A stretch of 64,000 nt of DNA from Nocardioides panaciterrulae. GTDB lineage: Bacteria > Actinomycetota > Actinomycetes > Propionibacteriales > Nocardioidaceae. Made by a program: the position numbers and the translations under genes. Below are positions 1 to 9,754 of this stretch, one piece after another. Location of the stretch: NCBI RefSeq assembly GCF_013409645.1, contig NZ_JACCBG010000001.1, positions 372,001 to 436,000 of the forward strand, given 5' to 3'. Each line of letters opens with the position of its first letter. Positions within the stretch are counted from its first letter, which is position 1. The notes under the pieces were generated by a model. It was not told where the DNA came from. It ran no database searches and saw nothing but the letters and a program-made list of their open reading frames with translations.

Positions 1-1925
1 AGGTGCGCGCGCCACTTGTCGACGAAGCCGGTCGAGTCCCCGGCGTACGGCGTGATGAACCCGCCCAGCCGGTAGATCCGTGGGTAGGCGTCCGGGGTGG
101 CCCAGGAGTGGCTGGAGATCACGCCGGAGTAGTGCATCGCCTCGAGTTGGTCGAGCGAGGCGTTGCGGGCCTCCACACTCATGTGGTCGGGGTCGAAGAT
201 CATGTGCCGCTTCGCCAGCCCGGTGATCGTGTCCTGGCCGAGCGTGGTCAGGCCGCGGGCGTTGCAGTGGTCCGGCGGCGGGTAGGCCGGCGTGGCGACG
301 TGCGAGAGGTCGGTCAGCTCCCCGATCGCGCCGAAGAGCGCGTCCTGCTGCTCGGGGGAGATCTCCGGGGCGGCGTACTGGTCCTTGTCGTGGGACTGGC
401 CGTCGGCGGGCTCGCAGTGCCGCATGTCCCAGTAGGAGCCGGTCTCCTTGAAGTTGGCGTTGTTGACGATCGCGCCGGTCTCGCCGTTGTCGCCGGCGAC
501 CCCGGCCAGCGCGTTGTCGAACTTGTTGACCAGCTCCATCTGCCGCACGCCCCAGCCGTGCACCCGGTCGAGCTCGCGGTCGATGTGTCGCTGGGTGCAG
601 ACCCCGGCGGGCCGGTCGCCGGCCGGGCCGGCCTTGAACGTGCACCCGAAGGGCACGCTGGTCTCGATGCCCATGATCACGGCCATCTTCCCGGCGTTGA
701 TCACCCGGCGGGCCTGGAAGGGGTTCTTCACGATCCGGTAGAAGCCCTGGCCGGGGCCGCCGAACTGGGCGTCGATGTAGTCCTGCATCTGGTACATGTC
801 GCGCGCCTGGCGGTGCAGCGAGGGCATGTCCTTGCACTCGGCGTACTTCGCGTTCTTGTGCAGCGGGTAGGCCTCGCACAGCTGGTTGTTCTCGACCAGC
901 AGGTTCACGAAGATCCGCTGCCCGCCGCGCCAGGACCGCTCCAGCCAGCGGTAGTAGGTGCCCTCGTGGGTCAGCGACTCCGGGGCCGGCCAGTCCTTGA
1001 ACGTCGGCCAGCCGACCGGGTCGTGGTGCGGCGAGCCGGACAGGAAGTCCTCCAGCACGCCGCCGAACCCGCCGGTCGCGGTGTGGTCGGGGCAGTCCAC
1101 GAGCGCGTACGGCGCGCCGAAGCGGTGCCAGGGCCGGCCGCAGTGCGCCGAGCCGCCGAGGAACTCGAAGGCCATGCCGTGGGTGTGGGCGTCGACGAAC
1201 CCGCGGACCTCCTGGTACGCCGTGGTCCCGGCGTGGGGGCGTCCGGAGACGTCGATCTGGGCCTCGGGGTAGGCGGTGCAGCCGTGCGTGCGGGTGGGCC
1301 GGAACGCCGTCTGCCCATGGTCGCGCAGCGTGCTGCCTCCGCTGCGGAAGGTGAGGCGCCGCCCGGACCGCCGCGCGGTCCACACCGTGTCGTCGGCCGG
1401 CTGGTCCGGCAGGCCGCGCGGGGACACGAACCGGCGGTCGGCGGTGTAGAGGAGGTACTGCCCCAGGTCGGTCGGCTTGAAGAACAGCGGCCGGCCGCCC
1501 CGCGTCAGCCGGTAGCAGCCGTTCGCCAGCGCGTAGCGGTCCTGCGGGTGCCGCCGGCGGGGCTGCATGACCCGGACGGTCCGGAGGGTCGGGTCCGGCA
1601 GGGTCCGCTCGCCGGCGACGTAGGACGCGCCGGCGGCCTTCTGCGCCTCGGTGGTGGGGTCGGCGGCCCTGGTGTCCCCGGAGCGGGAGAGCGCGTTCTT
1701 GGTGGCCGGGTCGAAGTGGTTGTGCGGCGCGGAGCCCGGGGGGTCGACGTGCGGTCGCGCCTCGAGCCGGGCGGCCTGGCTGGCGTCGTACCGCTTGAGC
1801 AGGTTGCCCTCGCGCCGGCCCCACGACGGGCCGTCGGCCAGCGCGAGTGCGCCGACGACCAGCGTGGCCGCGAGGGCGGCCGAGCCGACCAGCCGGACGA
1901 CGGGACCTCGATTGCGTGGCGACAC
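1..1925 (-). CDS. Secreted amidohydrolase-like protein, C-terminus outside window
   Basis: The reading frame is open from a GTG at 1923-1925 to the window edge, giving 641 codons without a stop. A GGAAGGAG ribosome site sits 5-12 bases before the GTG. Residues 10-30 are hydrophobic after two arginines and look like a signal peptide or anchor. Possible metal ligands are HTHGM (about 247-251), a DPDHMS motif (about 578-583) and SHSW near 601, a spacing that recalls the amidohydrolase superfamily, including M19-type dipeptidases. The middle is rich in aromatic residues and contains several cysteines, consistent with an extracytoplasmic fold. Substrate is unknown, and the family call is inference from motifs because the end of the protein is missing. 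Confidence 0.7.
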   Translation of the reverse strand, partial: MSPRNRGPVVRLVGSAALAATLVVGALALADGPSWGRREGNLLKRYDASQAARLEARPHVDPPGSAPHNHFDPATKNALSRSGDTRAADPTTEAQKAAGASYVAGERTLPDPTLRTVRVMQPRRRHPQDRYALANGCYRLTRGGRPLFFKPTDLGQYLLYTADRRFVSPRGLPDQPADDTVWTARRSGRRLTFRSGGSTLRDHGQTAFRPTRTHGCTAYPEAQIDVSGRPHAGTTAYQEVRGFVDAHTHGMAFEFLGGSAHCGRPWHRFGAPYALVDCPDHTATGGFGGVLEDFLSGSPHHDPVGWPTFKDWPAPESLTHEGTYYRWLERSWRGGQRIFVNLLVENNQLCEAYPLHKNAKYAECKDMPSLHRQARDMYQMQDYIDAQFGGPGQGFYRIVKNPFQARRVINAGKMAVIMGIETSVPFGCTFKAGPAGDRPAGVCTQRHIDRELDRVHGWGVRQMELVNKFDNALAGVAGDNGETGAIVNNANFKETGSYWDMRHCEPADGQSHDKDQYAAPEISPEQQDALFGAIGELTDLSHVATPAYPPPDHCNARGLTTLGQDTITGLAKRHMIFDPDHMSVEARNASLDQLEAMHYSGVISSHSWATPDAYPRIYRLGGFITPYAGDSTGFVDKWRAH

Positions 1926-2010
1926 GTGCGCTCCTTCCCCCGGGGGGTGCTCGTGTCGTCCAACGACCGCGGGGCCCCGGGGTCACTCGCGGATCCGGTG
2001 GAGCCGCGGC

Positions 2011-2805
2011 TCAGCGGTTCGGCGTGCCGCCGATGCGTCGGGTCAGGACGTCGGCGGTGCGCCGGACGTCGGCGGCCAGGGCCGCGGGGTCGGTGCGGTC
2101 CAGGTCGGGCGTCGGGTCGGGCGCCGCCGGCTCGGGATCGGGGAACGTGACCGCGACCGCGGCGACCGGATGGCCGTTGTGGTCCAGGACGGCCGCGGCG
2201 ACGCTGGCCAGGCCGGGGGTGACCTCGCCCCGCTCCACGGCGTACCCGCGCGCCCGGGTCTCCGACAGCACCGCGCGCAGCGTGCTCAGGCTGCGCGGGC
2301 CGGTGCCGTGCCGGTCGACGAACGCCGCGGGGCCGGGGTAGAGCGCGCGGACCTGCGCCGGAGGCAGCAGCGCCAGCAGCGCCCGGCCGCTGGCGGTCAG
2401 GTGCGCGGGCAGCCGCACGCCCACGTCGGTGACCAGCGGCGGCCGGCCGGGCGCACGCTCCTCGACCACGTAGAGCACGTCGCGGCCGTGCAGCACCGCG
2501 AGGTGGGCGCTCTGGCCCACCCGGTCCACGAGCGTCGCCAGCGCCCGGCGCGCGAGCCGCTGCAGCGGCTCCTGCCGGGAGTAGCCGCTGCCGACCTCGA
2601 ACGCCGCGACGCCGAGCCCGAAGCGGTGCTCCTCGGCGAGGTGCACGACGAAGCCCTCGTCGACCATCGCGCCGAGCAGGTGGTAGGCCGTGCTCCGCGG
2701 CAGGTCGCAGGCCCGCATGATCCGGTCGAGCGGGACCGGGTCGGGCTGGCTGGCCAGGAAGCGCAGCACCCGCAGCGCACGCGTCGCCGCGGGGACCTGG
2801 CTCAT
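2011..2805 (-). CDS. IclR-family transcriptional regulator
   Basis: 264 residues, the usual IclR size. Residues 1-75 form the winged helix-turn-helix (the segment around RIMRACDLPRSTAYHLLGAM is the recognition helix). Residues 80-250 form the effector-binding domain, with the typical HLTASGRALLA and TPGLASVAAAV segments. The product should bind DNA as a dimer and sense a small metabolite. It lies alone, 86 bases downstream of the secreted hydrolase start. IclR proteins often control aromatic or amino-acid catabolism, so the histidine utilisation genes 4 kb away are a possible target, but nothing in the sequence proves this. Confidence 0.88.
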   Translation of the reverse strand: MSQVPAATRALRVLRFLASQPDPVPLDRIMRACDLPRSTAYHLLGAMVDEGFVVHLAEEHRFGLGVAAFEVGSGYSRQEPLQRLARRALATLVDRVGQSAHLAVLHGRDVLYVVEERAPGRPPLVTDVGVRLPAHLTASGRALLALLPPAQVRALYPGPAAFVDRHGTGPRSLSTLRAVLSETRARGYAVERGEVTPGLASVAAAVLDHNGHPVAAVAVTFPDPEPAAPDPTPDLDRTDPAALAADVRRTADVLTRRIGGTPNR

Positions 2806-2847
2806 GGCCGCGAGACTAGTCGGCGGCCGCGACCCGCCGGGGACCGG

Positions 2848-3180
2848 TCAGAACCGCTTGTCGTCGGGGTCGATCCGGTTCGCCTCGCGGATCCGGTCCT
2901 CCTGGTGGGCCTGGTCCATCTCCACCTGGCGGCGGGTCTCGGTGGCCCGCTGCTCCGCCTCCTGGGCCTGCGCGCGGGCGGCCTCGGCGCGGGCCTCGGC
3001 CGCTCGGGCCTCCTGCTCGGAGCGGGCGATCTCGTCGGAACGACCGGCGGCCTCCTGCCGCAGCTGGCCGGCCTGGGCCCGGCGCTCCTCGAGTCGGCGC
3101 TTGCGCATCATCGTCGCCGCGAGGACGACGAGCGCCACCAGGACGACGACCAGGATGATGATCCAGCCGATGGTTGACAT
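2848..3180 (-). CDS. Small membrane-anchored coiled-coil protein
   Basis: 110 residues. The ATG at 3178-3180 is preceded by GGAGGGACC and is preferred over an upstream in-frame start because translation then opens directly with a membrane segment (residues 4-24). The rest is a charged Glu/Arg/Ala-rich helix with heptad character (roughly residues 28-95), so a single-pass protein with a cytoplasmic coiled coil is likely. No enzymatic motif is visible. Similar short proteins of unknown function are common in Nocardioidaceae. It is separated from the IclR gene by 42 bases and could be co-transcribed with it. Confidence 0.75.
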   Translation of the reverse strand: MSTIGWIIILVVVLVALVVLAATMMRKRRLEERRAQAGQLRQEAAGRSDEIARSEQEARAAEARAEAARAQAQEAEQRATETRRQVEMDQAHQEDRIREANRIDPDDKRF

Positions 3181-3279
3181 GGTCCCTCCGGGGGGTGTGT
3201 GCCCGGGGTGTGCCCGGGTCCTGCAGGTCCGGTACCCGCCGGCCGGCCGGTCCACGCCTCCCGGGCGGCTCAGCTCAGG

Positions 3280-4497
3280 TCAGCTCAGCTCGCGCTCGCT
3301 GTGCACGGGCACCAGCGGCGCGGCCAGCACCGGGAACACCGCCGCCAGCGCGAACGCTGCGGCGTACCCCAGGTGGGTGATGGCCAGCCCGGCCACGGGC
3401 GGCACCGCCGAGGCGGCGAGGAACTGGGCGGTGTTCTGCACCCCCAGCGCGCGCCCGGCCCAGTGCGGCCCGGCCCGCTCCGCGACCGAGGTGAAGGCCA
3501 GGCCGTTGTCGGCCACGGTCAACACGGTCGCCACCACCATCAGCACGACCGCCACCGCCCAGCCGAGCCCGGCGGCCAGTCCCAGGCCGGCCATCACCAC
3601 GGCGGCCGCGACCGCGACCCACCGCAGCGGCTGCATCCGGCTGGCGACCAGGTCGGAGAGGTGCCCGACCGCGAGCCGCCCGAACGCCCCGGCCAGCTGG
3701 GCCAGCGCGACCACGGCTCCGGCGGCCGCGGGCGCCCAGGAGCGGTCCTGCACCAGCCAGACCAGCGCGAACGTCCACACGACGAACTGGGGGACCACCA
3801 GCAGCACCGAGACGCCGTGCACCCGGGCGAGGAACCGGTCGTGACGGTAGGGGTTGGCCGCCTTCCCGCCGCCGCGCCGGTCGGGCCGGGGCGGGTCGAC
3901 GACCACGACGAGGACCAGCAGCAGCGCCAGCGCGCAGGCGGCCGTGGGCACCCACAGCGCCGAGCTCACCCCCGCGCGTTGGGCGACCACGGCGATGGTC
4001 ACGGCGGCGACGCCCACGCCGACCGGCTGCGCCATCTGCCGGATGCCCATCGCGAGGCCCCGCCGCTCGGGCGGGAACCAGCCGACGACCACCCGGCCGC
4101 TGGCCACGTTGCAGCTGGCCGCGGCGGCGCCGGCCAGCACCAGGCTCCCCGCGAGCACCCAGGTGCCGTGGGTGGAGGCGGCCACGGCGCCGAGCACGGT
4201 GGTGGCGGCCAGCCCGGTGGTGAGCGCGCGGCGCTCGCCCCACCGGTCGGCGGCGGCTCCCCAGGCGACCAGCGCCAACATCACGCCGACGGTCGGCGCG
4301 GCCGCCACCAGGCCGGCCTGCGCCAGGTCGAGCCCCTCGCGCTCGTGCAGGCTCGGGATCAGGAACGCCGGTCCGTGCACCATGATCGCCGCCGCGGCCT
4401 GGGCCAGGGTGCTGGCCGCGAGCATCGCCCACCGGCGGGCGGTGCTGGGGGACCGCCCGCGCACGGCCGGGGCGCTCGGTTGCGGGGTCACCGGCAC
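3280..4497 (-). CDS. MFS transporter
   Basis: About 405 residues with twelve predicted hydrophobic segments. The cytoplasmic loop between helices 2 and 3 holds a DRWGERR motif, the usual MFS signature. A second half begins after the PDRRGGGK loop near the middle. The frame stays open to an ATG at 4677, but that extra 60-residue N-terminus is Arg/Leu-rich and encoded by repetitive DNA next to a dispersed repeat, so a GTG near 4497 is the likelier start; no strong ribosome site distinguishes the options. Substrate unknown; closest in feel to nitrate/cyanate or multidrug-type MFS permeases. Confidence 0.78.
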   Translation of the reverse strand: MPVTPQPSAPAVRGRSPSTARRWAMLAASTLAQAAAAIMVHGPAFLIPSLHEREGLDLAQAGLVAAAPTVGVMLALVAWGAAADRWGERRALTTGLAATTVLGAVAASTHGTWVLAGSLVLAGAAAASCNVASGRVVVGWFPPERRGLAMGIRQMAQPVGVGVAAVTIAVVAQRAGVSSALWVPTAACALALLLVLVVVVDPPRPDRRGGGKAANPYRHDRFLARVHGVSVLLVVPQFVVWTFALVWLVQDRSWAPAAAGAVVALAQLAGAFGRLAVGHLSDLVASRMQPLRWVAVAAAVVMAGLGLAAGLGWAVAVVLMVVATVLTVADNGLAFTSVAERAGPHWAGRALGVQNTAQFLAASAVPPVAGLAITHLGYAAAFALAAVFPVLAAPLVPVHSERELS

Positions 4498-4639
4498 AGT
4501 CAACGCCGCCCGCCCGGTCCCCGCCGCCGGATCTTGCCTGGCGATCCGTGAGATCCGCCGCACGCGGCCCGTCGTACGCCTGAGGCGCCTGAGGCGCCTG
4601 GGGCGGCCGGGCCGGCGTCGACCAGGGCTGGTGGCCAGG

Positions 4640-4718
4640 GGTTGAGGGGCTGTTCTCTCGGTTGGGGGGCGTTGCAACGCCCATCAACCGAGGGGATCAC
4701 CGGCCAGCCGGGGATTCC
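4640..4718. repeat. 79-bp palindromic dispersed repeat, intergenic copy
   Basis: Aligns without gaps to 16302-16380, with mismatches at roughly one position in six over the best-conserved 63 bases. It contains nested inverted repeats: CTCGGTTG/CAACCGAG around a GCGTTGCAACGC core, and an outer GGTTGA/TCAACC pair. It lies between the MFS gene and the secreted-protein gene. The second copy is inside the hutF coding frame. Confidence 0.75.
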
Positions 4719-4743
4719 TGCAGCCGGGGATTCCTGCAGCCGG
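4705..4743. repeat. Short tandem repeat, 16-bp unit
   Basis: The unit CAGCCGGGGATTCCTG occurs twice head to tail (4705-4720 and 4721-4736) followed by a third partial copy. It extends the right end of the dispersed repeat and looks like local slippage duplication of its terminal arm. Confidence 0.8.
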
Positions 4744-4746
4744 ACG

Positions 4747-4786
4747 CACCGACGCCGGGCGCCCCGTGGGCGGCCCGGCGTCGGTG
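4747..4786 (-). terminator. Hairpin terminator of the choice-of-anchor gene
   Basis: Perfect 14-bp arms (4747-4760 and 4773-4786) around a 12-base loop, 18 bases past the stop codon of the gene ending at 4805. No clear T-run follows, which is usual for high-GC actinobacteria. Confidence 0.65.
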
Positions 4787-4804
4787 GTGTGGCGGGTGTG
4801 CGGG

Positions 4805-6088
4805 TCAGAGGCCGCTCTTGTGGATGGCCATCTTGGCCTGGCCGAGGTTGATGACCGACTTCACCTGGCCGTTGGCGTCCAGGAGGGTGATCCGCAGCGC
4901 GGTGACCTCGAGGCCGCCGCGGACCTTGTGCTTGACCTTGCGCTCGAGCTTGGCGATCCCGGGAATCTCGAGCGTCTTCTGGCCGGGGTCGAAGGACTGC
5001 TCCTGGCCGTTCGCGGTGATCGAGCCGATCGTGGTGCCCTTGATGTTCGCCACCACCTTGTTGAAGCGGCTGCCCTTGCGGAGCACGTGGACCCGGCCGA
5101 CGATGCCGTCGACGTGCAGCTGCCCGCCGCCGATGTCGACACTGGCGACGCTACCCTGCTCGTAGCCGACCGCGCGCCTGTCGTTCTGCTTGGCCATCTG
5201 CGCGGTGTTCTCGGCGCCGACGACCACCTGCCCGCCGAGGTTGCTGCCCGCCAGGTGCTTGGTCCGCACCTTGGCCGCCGTGCCCTGGCAGGGCATCGGG
5301 GCGTACGGCGTGCGGCCGCTGGTGACGGTGCCGTCGGCGGCGTTGATCCGGCTGCCGGAGGCGTAGCCGGCGAAGATGCCGTGCACGATGCCGTCGTTGA
5401 TCTGGGCGAAACTGTGGGCAACCCGGGCCCGGGTGCCGGTCGCGGCGGAGACGATGCGGAGCGCGTCGTTCGCGGCGCGGGCGGAGTGCGCGGAGGCGCT
5501 CCTGGTCGGCGAGCCGAGGTAGATGGTCACCAGGCCGGGGATGTCGATCGGCTGGTTCGGCGTCGGGAGGCCCTGGTCCTGCGGCTGGCCGCCGGCCGGG
5601 GTGAGCGTGATCGAGCCGATCCGGCTGTGGTTGGCGGCGTGGAACCCCCGGGCGTCGTGCCAGGTCTTGGAGACCGACTTGATGCCGTTGATCTGCAGCG
5701 AGCCCAGCGGGGAGTCGGCCAGGGTGATCCGGGCGATCGTGCTGCGCGAGCGGGACATCACCTTGCCGTGCTTGTGGATCGTCCACACCTTGGTGGCGAT
5801 CTCGGAGGCGGTGCCGATCCCGGGGAGGTTCTCCTGCGCCTCGTGGTTCTCGCGGACCACGCCGGCGTTGTTGGTGCATCCGATGTTCTGCCAGGCGGTG
5901 CTGGAGGACCCGGCCGGCACCTGGCCGCCGCGGACCCGGCTGCCGAAGCCGTTGGTGCGCAGGGCGAACGGCGTCGGCACCTTCTTCGGGCTGGCCGTGG
6001 CCGCCGTCGCCGAACCGGCGGGCGTCGCCACGAGCGTGCCGCCCGCGGTCAGGGCCAGCATCATCGAGCTGGCGATCAGTTTCCGCAT
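4805..6088 (-). CDS. Secreted choice-of-anchor P-like protein
   Basis: 427 residues from an ATG at 6086-6088 with GGAAG upstream; the frame runs further upstream but lacks a ribosome site there. Residues 1-30 are a classic signal peptide (MRK, hydrophobic core, ending near ATPAGSATA). The mature part is rich in Gly/Ser/Thr/Val with repeating beta-strand patterns and only two cysteines (one in IGCTNN, one in MPCQG), which could form a disulfide. The pattern matches the actinobacterial choice-of-anchor P family of exported proteins with unknown function. It is monocistronic with its own hairpin terminator. Family assignment is from memory of the domain's style, so moderate. Confidence 0.7.
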   Translation of the reverse strand: MRKLIASSMMLALTAGGTLVATPAGSATAATASPKKVPTPFALRTNGFGSRVRGGQVPAGSSSTAWQNIGCTNNAGVVRENHEAQENLPGIGTASEIATKVWTIHKHGKVMSRSRSTIARITLADSPLGSLQINGIKSVSKTWHDARGFHAANHSRIGSITLTPAGGQPQDQGLPTPNQPIDIPGLVTIYLGSPTRSASAHSARAANDALRIVSAATGTRARVAHSFAQINDGIVHGIFAGYASGSRINAADGTVTSGRTPYAPMPCQGTAAKVRTKHLAGSNLGGQVVVGAENTAQMAKQNDRRAVGYEQGSVASVDIGGGQLHVDGIVGRVHVLRKGSRFNKVVANIKGTTIGSITANGQEQSFDPGQKTLEIPGIAKLERKVKHKVRGGLEVTALRITLLDANGQVKSVINLGQAKMAIHKSGL

Positions 6089-6293
6089 GAGCTCACTTCC
6101 TTGCTTCTCGGGACCCGGCAACGCTGCGCTCCGGGCATCGATCCGTGCACTGACGTGGCCCGGCGCACCCCATGCGTCCCCCCGAGCTCTTCGGCCAGAT
6201 ACCCACATCTGATACTTGCTATACGCGCGAGTAACAAGAAGGTGACGGGCCCGTGCCTGTGGCGGCCCTCACAGGTCGTCAGATCTCGGATCC

Positions 6294-6307
6294 GAGACGC
6301 GTCGGCG
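6294..6307. promoter_or_regulatory. Perfect 14-bp palindrome upstream of hutH
   Basis: TCTCGGATCCGAGA is a perfect palindrome 46 bases before the hutH start, in the only intergenic space available for the hutHU promoter. The position suits an operator. A related element, GTCTCG-GATG-CGAGAC, occurs at 14298-14313. Confidence 0.45.
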
Positions 6308-6353
6308 GCCCCGGCACTGGTCGGCGGCGGGGGTCCGGGCGAAGGATGGGGGC

Positions 6354-7922
6354 ATGTCCCACCAGCCCGTCGCCGTCGGCACCGGCCCCCTGTCACCCGA
6401 GGACGTGCTCGCGGTCGCGCGCGACGCCGCGCCCGTCGAGCTCACCGCCGAGGCGGTCGCCGCGATCGGCCGTGCCCGGCGGGTCGTGGACGAGCTCGGT
6501 GCCTCCGAGACCCCGACGTACGGCGTCTCGACCGGCTTCGGCGCCCTCGCCACCCGGCACATCCCCAGCGACCTGCGCGCGCAGCTGCAGCGCTCGCTGG
6601 TCCGCTCGCACGCCGCCGGCTCCGGCCCCGAGGTCGAGCGCGAGGTGGTGCGGGCGCTGATGCTGCTGCGCCTCTCGACGCTGGCGACCGGGCACACCGG
6701 GATCCGGCTCGAGACCGCCCAGCTGCTCGCGGACCTGCTCGGCCGGGGGATCACCCCGGTGGTGCGGGAGTACGGCTCGCTGGGCTGCTCGGGCGACCTG
6801 GCGCCGCTGTCCCACTGCGCGCTGGCGCTGATGGGCGAGGGCGAGGTGCGGGACGCCGACGGGGTGCTGATGCCCGCCGCGACGGCGCTCGCCGCGGCCG
6901 GCCTGGCGCCGGTCGAGCTCGCCGCCAAGGAGGGGCTCGCGCTCATCAACGGCACCGACGGGATGCTCGGGATGCTGGTGCTGGCGATCGCCGACCTGCG
7001 GCGCCTGCTGCGCACCGCCGACGTCGCCGCCGCCATGTCCGTCGAGGCCCAGCTCGGCACCGACCGGGTCTTCGCCCCCGAGCTCCAGGCGCTGCGCCCG
7101 CACCCCGGGCAGGCGCTCTCGGCGGCGAACCTGGCCGCCTGCCTGCGGGACTCCGGCGTGGTCGCCTCGCACCGCGGCCCGGACTGCAACCGGGTCCAGG
7201 ACGCCTACTCGCTGCGCTGCTCGCCGCAGGTCCACGGCGCCGCCCGCGACACCGTCGAGCACGCCGCGACCGTCGCCGGCCGCGAGCTCGCCTCGGCGGT
7301 CGACAACCCCGTGGTGCTGCCCGAGGAGTCCCGGCTCGAGAGCAACGGGAACTTCCACGGCGCCCCGGTCGCCTACGTGCTGGACTTCCTCGCGATCGTC
7401 GCCGCCGACGTCGCCTCGATCAGCGAGCGGCGCACCGACCGGTTCCTCGACAAGGCCCGCAACCACGGGCTGCCGCCGTTCCTCGCCGACGACCCCGGCG
7501 TGGACAGCGGGCACATGATCGCCCAGTACACCCAGGCCGCGATCGTCTCCGAGCTCAAGCGGCTCGCGGTGCCGGCCTCGGTGGACTCCATCCCCTCCAG
7601 CGCCATGCAGGAGGACCACGTGTCGATGGGCTGGTCGGCCGCGCGCAAGCTGCGCCGCTCGGTCGACGGGCTCACCCGGGTGGTCGCGATCGAGGTGCTG
7701 ACCGCGGCCCGGGCCCTGGACCTGCGGGTCTCGACAGGCTCGACCACCGGGGTCTCGCCCTCGCCGGCCACCGGCGCCGTCGTACGCCTGCTGCGCGAGT
7801 CCGGGATCGAGGGCCCCGGACCCGACCGCCACCTCTCGCCCGAGATCGAGGCCAGCGTGGAGCTGGTCCGCTCGGGCGCCGTCCTCGCCGCCGTCGAAGA
7901 AGTGATCGGAGAACTCCAGTGA
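6354..7922 (+). CDS. hutH: Histidine ammonia-lyase
   Basis: 522 residues. Converts L-histidine to trans-urocanate and ammonia, the first step of histidine catabolism in the cytoplasm. The MIO cofactor forms autocatalytically from a tripeptide; here it reads Cys-Ser-Gly (145-147, in [14 protein letters not shown]) instead of the textbook Ala-Ser-Gly, a variant I recall from other actinobacterial enzymes. Other family blocks are present: [18 protein letters not shown] loop, [12 protein letters not shown] and the [16 protein letters not shown] motifs. Residues 459-467 (VSTGSTTGV) are extra compared with the family and are encoded by a 23-bp dispersed repeat. The gene overlaps hutU by four bases. 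Confidence 0.97.
   Translation: MSHQPVAVGTGPLSPEDVLAVARDAAPVELTAEAVAAIGRARRVVDELGASETPTYGVSTGFGALATRHIPSDLRAQLQRSLVRSHAAGSGPEVEREVVRALMLLRLSTLATGHTGIRLETAQLLADLLGRGITPVVREYGSLGCSGDLAPLSHCALALMGEGEVRDADGVLMPAATALAAAGLAPVELAAKEGLALINGTDGMLGMLVLAIADLRRLLRTADVAAAMSVEAQLGTDRVFAPELQALRPHPGQALSAANLAACLRDSGVVASHRGPDCNRVQDAYSLRCSPQVHGAARDTVEHAATVAGRELASAVDNPVVLPEESRLESNGNFHGAPVAYVLDFLAIVAADVASISERRTDRFLDKARNHGLPPFLADDPGVDSGHMIAQYTQAAIVSELKRLAVPASVDSIPSSAMQEDHVSMGWSAARKLRRSVDGLTRVVAIEVLTAARALDLRVSTGSTTGVSPSPATGAVVRLLRESGIEGPGPDRHLSPEIEASVELVRSGAVLAAVEEVIGELQ
7727..7749. repeat. 23-bp dispersed repeat inside hutH
   Basis: The 23 bases are identical to 63571-63593 upstream of purA and resemble part of the palindromic element at 31400-31466. 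The repeat sits in frame near codons 458-466 of hutH, adding residues VSTGSTTG between two family-conserved stretches. Confidence 0.8.
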
Positions 7923-9589
7923 GCAACCCGCGACTCCCCATCCACGCCGCCACCGGCACCGAGCTGTCCGCGCGCTCGTGGCAGACCGAGGCGCCGCTGC
8001 GGATGCTGATGAACAACCTCGATCCCGAGGTCGCCGAGCGCCCCGAGGACCTCGTCGTCTACGGCGGCACCGGCAAGGCGGCCCGCAACTGGGAGGCGTA
8101 CGACGCGCTCGTGCGCACGCTGCGCACGCTGGGCGACGACGAGACCATGCTCGTGCAGTCCGGCAAGCCGGTCGGCGTGATGCGGACCCACGAGTGGGCG
8201 CCGCGGGTGCTGATCGCGAACTCCAACCTGGTCGGCGACTGGGCCAACTGGGAGGAGTTCCGGCGGCTCGAGGAGCTCGGGCTGACGATGTACGGCCAGA
8301 TGACCGCCGGGTCGTGGATCTACATCGGCACCCAGGGCATCCTGCAGGGCACCTTCGAGACGTTCGCGGCGGTCGCGGACAAGAAGGGCGGCACGCTGGC
8401 CGGCACCATCACGCTCACCGCCGGCCTCGGGGGCATGGGTGGCGCGCAGCCGCTCGCGGTCACGATGAACGACGGCGTCGTGATCTGCATCGAGTGCGAC
8501 CAGTCCCGGATCCAGCGCCGGATCGACCACCGCTACCTCGACGTGCAGGCGCCCTCGCTGGACGAGGCCGTGCGGATGGCGGTGGCGGCTCGCGACGAGC
8601 GCCGACCGCTGTCGATCGGCGTGCTCGGCAATGCCGCGGAGATGGTGCCGGCGCTGCTCGAGACCGGCGCCCCGATCGACATCGTGACCGACCAGACCTC
8701 CGCGCACGACCCGCTGTTCTACCTGCCGATCGGGACCGCCTTCGAGGACTGGGAGCGCGAGCGCACCGAGGACCCGGCCGGCTTCACCAAGCGGGCGCGG
8801 GAGTCGATGGCCGCGCACGTGCGGGCGATGGTGGAGTTCCAGGACCGGGGCGCGGAGGTCTTCGACTACGGCAACTCGATCCGCGACGAGGCCCGCAAGG
8901 GCGGCTACGACCGGGCCTTCGAGTTCCCCGGCTTCGTGCCCGCCTACATCCGGCCGCTGTTCTGCGAGGGCAAGGGCCCGTTCCGGTGGGCCGCGCTGTC
9001 CGGCGACCCCGCCGACATCGCCGCCACCGACCGCGCGATCCTCGAGCTGTTCCCCGCCGAGGAGAAGCCGGAGTACGCCCGGCTGCACAAGTGGATCGCG
9101 ATGGCCGGCGAGCGGGTGCACTTCCAGGGGCTGCCGGCGCGGATCTGCTGGCTCGGCTACGGCGAGCGCCACCGCGCCGGGCTGAAGTTCAACGAGATGG
9201 TGGCCTCCGGGGAGCTGAAGGCGCCGATCGTGATCGGCCGCGACCACCTGGACTGCGGCTCGGTCGCCTCGCCCTACCGCGAGACCGAGGCCATGCTCGA
9301 CGGCTCCGACGCGATCGCGGACTGGGCGCTGCTCAACGCGCTGGTCAACACCGCCTCGGGCGCCAGCTGGGTGTCGATCCACCACGGCGGTGGCGTCGGC
9401 ATGGGCCGCTCCATCCACGCCGGGCAGGTCTGCGTCGCCGACGGCACCGAGCTGGCCGCGCAGAAGATCGAGCGGGTGCTCACCAACGACCCGGGCATGG
9501 GCGTGATCCGGCACGTGGACGCGGGCTACGAGCGGGCCGCCGAGGTGGCCGCGGAGCGCGGCGTACGCGTCCCGATGTCCGAGGGCTGA
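7919..9589 (+). CDS. hutU: Urocanate hydratase
   Basis: 556 residues, matching the family length. Converts urocanate to 4-imidazolone-5-propionate using tightly bound NAD+. The GTG start (7919-7921) overlaps the hutH stop as GTGA, so the two are translationally coupled. Recognisable blocks are [11 protein letters not shown] near the N-terminus, [25 protein letters not shown] (NAD-binding Gly-rich loop), [14 protein letters not shown] and [15 protein letters not shown], whose cysteine region corresponds to the conserved active-site segment. No truncation or odd residue seen. Confidence 0.97.
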   Translation: MSNPRLPIHAATGTELSARSWQTEAPLRMLMNNLDPEVAERPEDLVVYGGTGKAARNWEAYDALVRTLRTLGDDETMLVQSGKPVGVMRTHEWAPRVLIANSNLVGDWANWEEFRRLEELGLTMYGQMTAGSWIYIGTQGILQGTFETFAAVADKKGGTLAGTITLTAGLGGMGGAQPLAVTMNDGVVICIECDQSRIQRRIDHRYLDVQAPSLDEAVRMAVAARDERRPLSIGVLGNAAEMVPALLETGAPIDIVTDQTSAHDPLFYLPIGTAFEDWERERTEDPAGFTKRARESMAAHVRAMVEFQDRGAEVFDYGNSIRDEARKGGYDRAFEFPGFVPAYIRPLFCEGKGPFRWAALSGDPADIAATDRAILELFPAEEKPEYARLHKWIAMAGERVHFQGLPARICWLGYGERHRAGLKFNEMVASGELKAPIVIGRDHLDCGSVASPYRETEAMLDGSDAIADWALLNALVNTASGASWVSIHHGGGVGMGRSIHAGQVCVADGTELAAQKIERVLTNDPGMGVIRHVDAGYERAAEVAAERGVRVPMSEG

Positions 9590-9672
9590 ACCGGGGCGGT
9601 CGGCCGGGCGGCGCCGGCGTGAGCGGCGCCACGGCGTCCGCCGGCTGATTCGTGCATGACCTCGGCGCGGGC

Positions 9673-9706
9673 CGGGCAGGTTCCCCCTTTCCGGGGGATC
9701 TGCCCG
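9673..9706 (+). terminator. Stem-loop between hutU and the MHS transporter
   Basis: Fifteen-base arms 9673-9687 and 9692-9706, paired except for G-U type mismatches, with a TTTC loop, 84 bases after the hutU stop. It may terminate hutHU or reduce read-through into the transporter at 9755. Confidence 0.45.
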
Positions 9707-9754
9707 AAAACGCGTGCCTCCTCGGGGTGCGCCCCGAGCTGGAGGAGGACCGTA

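Noticed and set aside
3..2150. Long plus-strand open frame over the first 2 kb
   Set aside because: Val/Arg/Gly-rich low-complexity reading typical of antisense high-GC shadow; the opposite strand has signal peptide, ribosome site and motif-bearing protein.
4766..7918. Plus-strand frame running from 4766 into hutU as one giant protein
   Set aside because: Only the part from the GTG at 7919 is coding; upstream it is the shadow of the choice-of-anchor and hutH genes.
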